Positions 1 through 4,844 of a stretch of DNA of 6,483 bases are shown here, one piece after another. This DNA is from an uncultured Eubacteriales bacterium (lineage in GTDB: Bacteria > Bacillota > Clostridia > Eubacteriales > Anaerofustaceae): NCBI GenBank assembly GCA_902796565.1, contig CADBPP010000216.1, positions 1-6,483 on the forward strand. Direction: 5' to 3'. The notes under the pieces were generated by a model, which ran no database searches, was not told the origin of the DNA, and was given only the letters and a program-made list of their open reading frames with translations. Numbering within the stretch: position 1 is the stretch's first letter; the number at the start of each line of letters is the position of its first letter. The translations under genes and the position numbers were made by a program.

Positions 1-80
1 CCGTCCTCCACCTTGTCGAGCCACCACAGCTTGTCGTACATGGCCCTGTCCAGTTCCGAGTAATATGCTTCGTAGTTCAT
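1..80 (-). CDS. N-terminal fragment of a gene leaving the left edge, possibly class I SAM-dependent methyltransferase
   Basis: An ATG at 78-80 on the minus strand opens a frame that stays open to the window edge and gives 26 residues beginning MNYEAYYSELDRAMYDKLWW. A GGAGG Shine-Dalgarno sequence lies 5 nt upstream (86-90), and a good promoter lies further upstream at 109-138, so the start is well supported. The short N-terminus, rich in Tyr and Trp and continuing LDKVED, resembles the region just before the SAM-binding motif in some small Bacillota methyltransferases. The motif itself would lie outside the window, so the function is only a guess. The gene is transcribed divergently from the next gene. 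Confidence 0.6.
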   Translation of the reverse strand, partial: MNYEAYYSELDRAMYDKLWWLDKVED

Positions 81-108
81 GGGAACCTCCCGTTCGTCGA
101 TTTCAGAT

Positions 109-138
109 ATGATACCACAGAAAGGCTTTCCCCGTCAA
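109..138 (-). promoter_or_regulatory. Sigma-A-type promoter for the leftmost minus-strand gene
   Basis: On the minus strand, TTGACG (138-133, five of six matches to TTGACA) is followed after 18 nt by TATCAT (114-109, five of six matches to TATAAT). Transcription would start near base 102, leaving a leader of roughly 20 nt with the GGAGG site in it. The boxes are read directly from sequence; promoter activity is inferred. Confidence 0.6.
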
Positions 139-147
139 CGAGGTCTG

Positions 148-169
148 TTTCTTTCCCGGCTGAAAGAAA
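148..169. repeat. 8-bp perfect inverted repeat between divergent promoters
   Basis: TTTCTTTC (148-155) and GAAAGAAA (162-169) form a perfect inverted repeat around a 6-nt centre. It lies just upstream of the -35 box of the minus-strand promoter and about 27 bp upstream of the plus-strand -10 box. No T-run follows on either strand, so it does not look like a terminator. The position would suit an operator acting on both divergent promoters, but the arms are simple pyrimidine/purine tracts and could arise by chance. Confidence 0.35.
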
Positions 170-192
170 ATGTCCCGCCCGCCTAAGGAGGA

Positions 193-201
193 TGATATAA
201 T
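193..201 (+). promoter_or_regulatory. Extended -10 promoter for the 398-residue protein gene
   Basis: TGATATAAT (193-201) is a perfect TATAAT with the TGn extension. No good -35 box lies 16-19 bp upstream, which is common for extended -10 promoters. Transcription would start near 208, about 20 nt before the ATG at 229. Confidence 0.55.
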
Positions 202-228
202 CAAAGGGAATTGAAAAGGAGTGAGACT

Positions 229-1425
229 ATGAGATATATCATCAGGGACGAAGAAGCGAAAACAGATCTCTTTTCGGCGGAGCTGCCTGAAGGCTTTTCC
301 GTTTCCGGGAGCATCAGAAATGTGATGAAGGGCATCAACCGGGACTTTGAGATAAGTTCCGTCGCCTCAAAGGAGGGTCTCAGCATAGGCGTCATGCCGG
401 GATGGTCCTGCATGTACGAAAAGATCAGGGTCCCCAGCGTCTTCGGCATGGCCCCCAGGGGAGAAACGAATGACGCCGGAGCGTATTATTCGGACCCGAC
501 GGGAGTGACATACGACCTGGACATTGCCGCGGCGAACATCCTGGGGGAAAGGGCCGGTGCGTCGGATTACTATGAGGTCGGGAAAAGCGTCATCGAAAAA
601 GCAAGGCAGGAGCTCTCTGAAAGCGTGCAGAGGCTCTGCAGAGAGCTGGAACTGGGCGCGTCATTGTCTCCTTTTCCCATAGGCAACCTCATCCGCGGCT
701 ACCTTCTCGACGGGGCTCTGGGAGTCTATCCGGTACAAAGCGGGATCCTCGCCGTGTGCCTGTGCCGCTTCGGCACGGAGGCGGATATTGTGCAGAACAT
801 GACGGGCATCACCGAGATGCTCTGGGACGGCCCCTTCGGGAGCGCTCCCGCCCCGGCGGGAGTGGTGACCTCCAGCGCCGTATGGACGGTGCCCCGCGTC
901 TTTTACATGAAGGGCGGGGAGGATGACCTTCCCGTCTTCGCCCGCTTCATCGAGACCTTCGAGCTTTCGGGGGATGTGAAGGCGCTCTCACAAAGGCTGT
1001 GGGATCAGAACGTGAGCTCCCAGCTCGCCCAGGCCCGGGCCAACACAGCCATGAACCAGCAGATGATAAACGCCATGTGGGAGCAGCAGAGCCGGGGCTG
1101 GGCGGCCTCCGACGCCCTGAGGGATTCCATCCACAGGGACCTGGAGAGCTTCCATCAGGGCCTTACTCAGAGCATGGCTCAGAATGACGCCAGGTTCTTC
1201 ACGAATACCTCAGGGGAATCCTCTGACGATCGTATACAGCGCTGGAGGCACGAATCCATGATGGGCGTGGAGACCTACGAGAGGGGCGACGGCACCGACG
1301 TGGAATTCGATTCCCGGGCGGACAGGGTCTTCGAGAACGATCTCGACAGCACATCTCATTTCGGCACGAAGGACTATTACGACGACTGGGTGCCTGACGG
1401 ATGGCACGAACTCAAAAAGAAGTGA
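229..1425 (+). CDS. Uncharacterised cytoplasmic protein, 398 residues
   Basis: I do not recognise this gene as a named family. The ATG at 229 is preferred over an in-frame TTG at 211, because AAGGAG at 216-221 is spaced 7 nt from the ATG and overlaps the region just after the TTG. There is no signal peptide or clear membrane segment, so the protein should be cytoplasmic. Residues 1-60 look like a beta-rich start. Residues 110-145 are predicted helical, and 150-240 are mixed and fairly hydrophobic. Residues 250-320 are polar, rich in Gln, Asn, Ala and Ser, and probably a long helix. The last 50 residues form a separate Asp-rich tail (GVETYERGDGTDVEF at 346-360, then a DDWVPDGWHELKKK ending). 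Similar tails with a GV-TY-R-DGT pattern occur, as I recall, at the ends of other uncharacterised Bacillota proteins. The VOC gene follows after 12 nt, so the two are probably co-transcribed. Confidence 0.85.
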   Translation: MRYIIRDEEAKTDLFSAELPEGFSVSGSIRNVMKGINRDFEISSVASKEGLSIGVMPGWSCMYEKIRVPSVFGMAPRGETNDAGAYYSDPTGVTYDLDIAAANILGERAGASDYYEVGKSVIEKARQELSESVQRLCRELELGASLSPFPIGNLIRGYLLDGALGVYPVQSGILAVCLCRFGTEADIVQNMTGITEMLWDGPFGSAPAPAGVVTSSAVWTVPRVFYMKGGEDDLPVFARFIETFELSGDVKALSQRLWDQNVSSQLAQARANTAMNQQMINAMWEQQSRGWAASDALRDSIHRDLESFHQGLTQSMAQNDARFFTNTSGESSDDRIQRWRHESMMGVETYERGDGTDVEFDSRADRVFENDLDSTSHFGTKDYYDDWVPDGWHELKKK

Positions 1426-1437
1426 ACGGAGGAAGAT

Positions 1438-1818
1438 ATGAGGATATCTGTTATGTATTCCACCATGATAGTGGATGACCTGACTGAATCGGTGAGGTTT
1501 TACAGGGACGTATTGGGCTTTCGGGAGGGCTACCACGTGGATCTGCCCGTGGGGGCCATAACCATCATGGAGAGCCCCGGCGGGGCCAGCGTGGAACTGA
1601 TAGAGGCAAAGCAGTTCCCCACGGGGCTTTATTCCGTGGGATGCGACGTGGACGATCTGGATGAGGCGATCAGTCATCTGGAAAGAAGCGGCTTCTCAGT
1701 GCAGGGGGAGGCCGTCTCCACCACCGTGGGAAGGCAGGTCTTCGTGCTGGACCCGAGCGGGAACAGGCTCTGCCTTATCGAGCACAGCGAAGATTACAGG
1801 AATAAGTACATGGCCTGA
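1438..1818 (+). CDS. VOC (glyoxalase/dioxygenase-fold) family protein
   Basis: This 126-residue protein has the two-repeat layout of the vicinal oxygen chelate superfamily, which includes glyoxalase I, bleomycin resistance proteins and extradiol dioxygenases. The first module starts with MIVDDLTESVRFYRDVLGF (10-28). The second starts at DVDDLDEAISHLERSGF (70-86) and ends with FVLDPSGNRLCLIEH (102-116). Of the four usual metal ligands, the two glutamates are present (E53 in VELIE and E115 in LIEH). The two positions normally held by His or Gln appear to be Tyr7 and Ser66, so classical Ni/Zn glyoxalase I activity is doubtful. It could instead bind a ligand or use another metal arrangement. GGAGGA at 1428-1433 precedes the ATG closely. 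The gene lies 12 nt after the 398-residue protein gene and is followed by a terminator. The fold is confident; the substrate is unknown. Confidence 0.88.
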   Translation: MRISVMYSTMIVDDLTESVRFYRDVLGFREGYHVDLPVGAITIMESPGGASVELIEAKQFPTGLYSVGCDVDDLDEAISHLERSGFSVQGEAVSTTVGRQVFVLDPSGNRLCLIEHSEDYRNKYMA

Positions 1819-1828
1819 ACAGGCCTGC

Positions 1829-1853
1829 GCCGGGACATTCTCCCGGCTTTTTT
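1829..1853 (+). terminator. Intrinsic terminator after the VOC gene
   Basis: GCCGGGA (1829-1835) pairs perfectly with TCCCGGC (1841-1847) around a 5-nt loop, followed directly by six T (1848-1853). It starts 10 nt after the VOC stop codon and separates this unit from the two-component operon. Confidence 0.9.
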
Positions 1854-1868
1854 ACGCGGGGGAGCATG

Positions 1869-1901
1869 TTTCAAGGTTTCTTCAATGAGAGAATGTATAA
1901 T
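1869..1901 (+). promoter_or_regulatory. Putative activator-dependent promoter of the two-component operon
   Basis: A perfect TATAAT (1896-1901) has no recognisable -35 box at the normal distance. Where the -35 would be there is a direct repeat, TTTCAAG (1869-1875) and CTTCAAT (1880-1886), sharing TTCAA with an 11-bp period. It ends about 10 bp before the -10. In the OmpR/PhoB family, regulators bind such 11-bp-spaced direct repeats, often in place of a -35 element. The response regulator encoded just downstream belongs to this family, so autoregulation is a reasonable inference. The repeat is short and could be chance. Confidence 0.4.
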
Positions 1902-1909
1902 TCCATATC

Positions 1910-1925
1910 GGGGACGCACGTCCCC
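1910..1925 (+). promoter_or_regulatory. GC-rich hairpin in the leader of the response regulator gene
   Basis: GGGGAC (1910-1915) pairs perfectly with GTCCCC (1920-1925) around a GCAC loop. It begins 9 nt after the TATAAT box, so it would lie at or near the 5' end of the transcript. No T-run follows, so it is not a terminator. It could stabilise the mRNA 5' end or be an operator in DNA. The leader then runs about 38 nt to the ATG at 1964. Confidence 0.4.
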
Positions 1926-1963
1926 CCGGCAGGACTTATGATACAATAATATCGGAGATACAT

Positions 1964-2647
1964 ATGAAGATACTTCTTGCAGAGGATGAAAAGAGGATGG
2001 CTCAGTCCCTGAGCGAGCTCCTAAGACAGGAGAATTATGAGGTGGACGTCTTCGGCGACGGGTCGAGCGCCCTGGACGCGGCCCTGAGCGGCATATATGA
2101 CGCCGCGGTGCTGGACGTGATGATGCCCGGGATGGACGGCTTTACGGTGGCGAAGAACATCAGAAAGGAAGGGATCAGCCTTCCGATCATAATGCTCACA
2201 GCCTTAAGCGACGTGGACGACAAGGTCACGGGCCTCGACAGCGGGGCGGACGATTACCTGACGAAGCCCTTCATGGCAAAGGAGCTCCTGGCAAGGCTGA
2301 GGGCCCTCCTGAGGCGCAACAGCAACATCGAGGACGGCAGGCTCTCCTACGGGGATATCGTGCTGGATACCGGCGACGCCACTCTCACCTGCACCGCCAC
2401 CTCCCAGAGCGTACGCCTCAGCGAGAAGGAGATGAGGATCCTGGAATACATGATCTCCAATAAGGGGAGGATCCTCAGCCGCGAGCAGCTGGCCGTCAGG
2501 ATCTGGGGCTATGAGAGCGACGCGGAATACAACAACGTGGAGGTCTACATGTCCTTCACCCGCAAAAAGCTGTCCTTCGTCGGAGCGGCCACATCCATCA
2601 AGGCTGTCAGGGGCGTGGGATACGAGCTGAGGTACGATGATGTTTAA
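1964..2647 (+). CDS. OmpR/PhoB-family response regulator
   Basis: This 227-residue protein is a cytoplasmic transcription factor activated by phosphotransfer from the kinase encoded next. The receiver domain (about 1-115) has all the expected residues: acidic pocket E7/D8, phosphoacceptor D51 in LDVMMPGMDG, T79, and Y98 and K101 in the DDYLTKPF loop. The winged-helix DNA-binding domain (about 128-224) shows LSEKEMRILEYM, GRILSREQL, the recognition helix region (NNVEVYMSFTRKKL) and the terminal wing ending KAVRGVGYEL. Length is normal for the family. GGAG at 1954-1957 lies 6 nt before the ATG. The 3' end overlaps the kinase gene by 11 nt, which implies translational coupling and a cognate pair. 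Target genes cannot be read from the sequence, apart from possible autoregulation. Confidence 0.96.
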   Translation: MKILLAEDEKRMAQSLSELLRQENYEVDVFGDGSSALDAALSGIYDAAVLDVMMPGMDGFTVAKNIRKEGISLPIIMLTALSDVDDKVTGLDSGADDYLTKPFMAKELLARLRALLRRNSNIEDGRLSYGDIVLDTGDATLTCTATSQSVRLSEKEMRILEYMISNKGRILSREQLAVRIWGYESDAEYNNVEVYMSFTRKKLSFVGAATSIKAVRGVGYELRYDDV

Positions 2648-3881
2648 GCTTACAAGGAAAAGGATCACCGCCGTTTTCGCCGCGGGGCTGCTGATCTTCG
2701 TCTGCATCATCCTGGCGGCGGTATATGTCCAGAGCTATTACGAGACGGAAAACAGAAACGAGGACAGGCTCGCGAAATATGTCAGGACCTACCGGATCGA
2801 AGACACGTCCGCCCAGCAGGGCGGCGCTCCCCCGGAAGGATCCGGCGGGGGCAAGGAGAACCATGGGGAAAAGGATCCCGGCTTCGCGGCTTCCACCTTC
2901 TATTCGGTGGCTTTCGCCGGGGACGGCAGCGTCCTTCGGATCGACAACGGCGAGGGAGCCTACATGAGCGACGATGAGCTCGTCTCCCTGGCCCGGGAGA
3001 CCCTTTCTTCCGGCGGGACCGAAGGAAAGAACAGCGTACTGATGTGGAAGGTCGCCGAGAAGGAAGGTTATACACTGGTGGCTTTCCTGAACATCTCCAA
3101 CAGCCGCATAGTCCTGAACTCCCTGCAGAGGGTGATCATCTATACCGCGGCCGCGTCCCTCATCGTGCTGCCCTTCGCGGCGTACTGGGCCGCGGGAGCG
3201 ATAGTGCGTCCCCTGGAGGAGAACGACAGAAGGCAGAAGCAGTTCATCTCCGACGCGGGGCATGAACTGAAGACCCCCATCGCCGTCATCAGCACCAACG
3301 CGGAACTGCTCTCCAGGGAGAGCGGTGACAGCGAATGGCTGGACAACATACGCTACGAGAACGACAGGATGGGAAAGCTGGTAAGGGAGCTGCTGGATCT
3401 TTCCAGGGCCGAGAGCACCGGCCCCGTCATGGAGCAGCTGGACCTCAGCCGCCTGGTGGAGGGGGAGGCCCTTCCCTTTGAATCGGTGGCTTTCGAGAAC
3501 GGGCATGAACTGGTCTGTGACATCGAAAAGGATATATCCGTCAGGGGGGACAGGCTCAGGCTCTGCCAGGCGGTGTCTATACTTCTTGACAACGCGGTGC
3601 AGCATTCCCTTCCCGGGGGAAGGATAGACCTTTCGCTGAGAAAGGAACACCACAGCGCCGTGCTGAGGGTATCGAACCCCGCACAGGAGATCTCCCGGGA
3701 GGCTCTGGATAACCTCTTCGAAAGGTTCTACCGGGCCGACGGGTCCCGCACGGGAGACGGAAAGAACTACGGCCTCGGCCTCGCGATAGCGAAGGCCGTC
3801 GCCCAGGCTCACCAGGGGACCATCGAGGCCGCCTTTGAAGACGGGATAATGACATTCACCTTCAGTGTACCGGTAAGATAG
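2637..3881 (+). CDS. Membrane sensor histidine kinase without HAMP domain
   Basis: This 414-residue kinase is the partner of the overlapping upstream response regulator. A basic N-terminus leads into membrane segment 1 (about 11-31). The extracytoplasmic part (32-163) has a low-complexity Gly/Pro/charged stretch (60-82) and then a small folded region (83-155) of a kind common in Clostridia kinases. Membrane segment 2 spans about 166-188. The cytoplasmic part begins with IVRPLEEN and goes straight into the dimerisation helix, with no room for a HAMP domain. H209 in DAGHELKTP is the phosphoacceptor. The catalytic domain has the N box (N319 in LLDNAVQHS), an F-box-like LFERFYRAD (360-368) and the G2 loop GLGLA (379-383). 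The usual G1 motif DxGxG is replaced by SNPAQEI (346-352). The frame can start at ATG 2637 or at the adjacent ATG 2640; GAGG at 2629-2632 is better spaced for 2640. The ligand is unknown. Confidence 0.95.
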   Translation: MMFKLTRKRITAVFAAGLLIFVCIILAAVYVQSYYETENRNEDRLAKYVRTYRIEDTSAQQGGAPPEGSGGGKENHGEKDPGFAASTFYSVAFAGDGSVLRIDNGEGAYMSDDELVSLARETLSSGGTEGKNSVLMWKVAEKEGYTLVAFLNISNSRIVLNSLQRVIIYTAAASLIVLPFAAYWAAGAIVRPLEENDRRQKQFISDAGHELKTPIAVISTNAELLSRESGDSEWLDNIRYENDRMGKLVRELLDLSRAESTGPVMEQLDLSRLVEGEALPFESVAFENGHELVCDIEKDISVRGDRLRLCQAVSILLDNAVQHSLPGGRIDLSLRKEHHSAVLRVSNPAQEISREALDNLFERFYRADGSRTGDGKNYGLGLAIAKAVAQAHQGTIEAAFEDGIMTFTFSVPVR

Positions 3882-3918
3882 CTTTGGAGCCGCACACGCT
3901 CCGGAAAGGAGGATACAG

Positions 3919-4443
3919 ATGATAGTAGATATCCTGAAGAAAAGATTTGAGGAAAACGTCAGCCGCCATCCCGGCATCGCCTGGGAGGAGGTGCTTGAGC
4001 GCCTTAACGGGAACGAAAAGGCCCTTGAGATCCTTTCCCGCATGGAAGAGAGCGGGGGAGAGCCGGATATCATAGGCCGCGACGAAAAGAGCGGGAAGCT
4101 CATCTTCTGCGACTGCTCAAAGGAGACCCCCGCGGGAAGAAGGAGCCTCTGCTACGATGACGAGGCCCTGAAAAAGAGGACGAAGAATCCTCCTTCGGGA
4201 AGCGCTCTCGCCCAGGCGGAGGAGACCGGAGCGTCCATAGTCACGGAGGAGATGTACAGGGCCCTTCAGAGCCTGGGAGAATTTGACCTTAAGACATCGA
4301 GCTGGATATATACTCCCGCCGGCATAAGGTCCAAAGGGGGAGCCCTCTTCTGCGAGAGGCGCTACGGGACCGTGTTCACCTTCCACAACGGAGCCGATTC
4401 CTACTACTCCGTCAGGGGCTGGCGGGGATATATACTGGTTTGA
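3919..4443 (+). CDS. DUF4256 family protein
   Basis: This 174-residue protein matches my recollection of the DUF4256 family along its whole length. It has the N-terminal KKRFEENVSRHPGIAW (7-22), SGGEPDIIG (45-53), FCDCSKETPAGRRSLCYD (63-80), FDLKTSSWIYTPAGIR (122-137), GGALFCERRYGTVF (140-153), and an HNGADSYYSVRGWRG ending (156-170). There is no signal peptide or membrane segment. No biochemical role is established for the family as far as I know. Conserved Cys, Asp, Arg and His residues hint at an enzyme or a binding protein. AAAGGAGGA (3905-3913) gives a strong ribosome site. The gene begins 37 nt after the kinase stop, and no terminator intervenes, so it is probably in the two-component operon. 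A small GGAGC/GCTCC hairpin (3886-3902) sits in the gap. Confidence 0.9.
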   Translation: MIVDILKKRFEENVSRHPGIAWEEVLERLNGNEKALEILSRMEESGGEPDIIGRDEKSGKLIFCDCSKETPAGRRSLCYDDEALKKRTKNPPSGSALAQAEETGASIVTEEMYRALQSLGEFDLKTSSWIYTPAGIRSKGGALFCERRYGTVFTFHNGADSYYSVRGWRGYILV

Positions 4444-4489
4444 AAAAGACGGGAAACGGCATTGATACGACTGACAGGAGGAAAAACGT

Positions 4490-4810
4490 ATGATCACAGT
4501 GAACCTTTACTACACCGGGGAGAACGGAGCCGCGAGAAATTTCGCCGAGGAGATGGTCTCATCGGGGACCGCGGACGCTGTAAGGGCTGAGGAGGGAAAC
4601 CTCAGGTACGAATACTTTTTCCCCATGGACGATCCGGAGACGGTTCTGCTGATAGACAGCTGGGCTGACCAGGAAGCCATCGACAGACATCACGAAAGCC
4701 CCATGATGGAGAAGATAGCCTCCCTCAGGGAAAAGTACGATCTGCACATGAGGGCCGAACGGTACGTCAGCGAGGAGTTCGGTGCCGACGAAAAGTACAT
4801 AAGAAAGTGA
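4490..4810 (+). CDS. ABM-type (YgiN-like) antibiotic biosynthesis monooxygenase family protein
   Basis: This 106-residue protein has the size and pattern of the dimeric ferredoxin-like ABM fold found in putative quinol monooxygenases. The opening strand MITVNLYY (1-8) is followed by a helix (12-32), then EEGNLRYEYFFPMDDPETVLLIDSW (34-58), DQEAIDRHHESPMMEKI (60-76) and a final HMRAERY strand (86-92). The RHH pair (66-68) and W58 are typical of the family. Known members oxidise quinols or polyketide aromatics without a cofactor, and others degrade haem, but the substrate here cannot be inferred. AGGAGG at 4476-4481 lies 8 nt before the ATG. The gene follows DUF4256 after 46 nt without a terminator and is last in the operon, just before a strong hairpin. 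Confidence 0.9.
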   Translation: MITVNLYYTGENGAARNFAEEMVSSGTADAVRAEEGNLRYEYFFPMDDPETVLLIDSWADQEAIDRHHESPMMEKIASLREKYDLHMRAERYVSEEFGADEKYIRK

Positions 4811-4811
4811 A

Positions 4812-4838
4812 AAAGAGCATCCCGGGCGGATGCTCTTT
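4812..4838. terminator. Bidirectional terminator between converging genes
   Basis: AAAGAGCATCC (4812-4822) pairs perfectly with GGATGCTCTTT (4828-4838) around a CGGGC loop, an 11-bp stem. It starts 1 nt after the monooxygenase stop and ends 6 nt before the stop of the converging membrane protein gene. Read on the minus strand, the stem ends in a run of five T. On the plus strand it ends in TTT followed shortly by GAGTTTT. It probably serves both transcripts, more clearly the minus-strand one. Confidence 0.85.
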
Positions 4839-4844
4839 GAGTTT

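Noticed and set aside
184..197. AAGGAGG (184-190) followed by ATG (192), a possible tiny gene start
   Set aside because: The spacing is only 1 nt and the frame ends at the third codon (ATG ATA TAA). The stretch also lies upstream of the likely transcription start.
3886..3902. GGAGC/GCTCC hairpin between the kinase and DUF4256 genes as a terminator
   Set aside because: The stem is only 5 bp and no T-run follows, so it is unlikely to end transcription.
2607..4103. A 498-codon open frame on the minus strand opposite the kinase and DUF4256 genes
   Set aside because: It runs antisense across two well-supported genes with canonical motifs and has no family resemblance. Long antisense frames are expected in GC-rich coding DNA with this codon use.
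4440..4468. Possible promoter before the ABM monooxygenase gene (TTGAAA at 4440-4445)
   Set aside because: The hexamer 17 bp downstream, TGATAC, matches the -10 consensus poorly.
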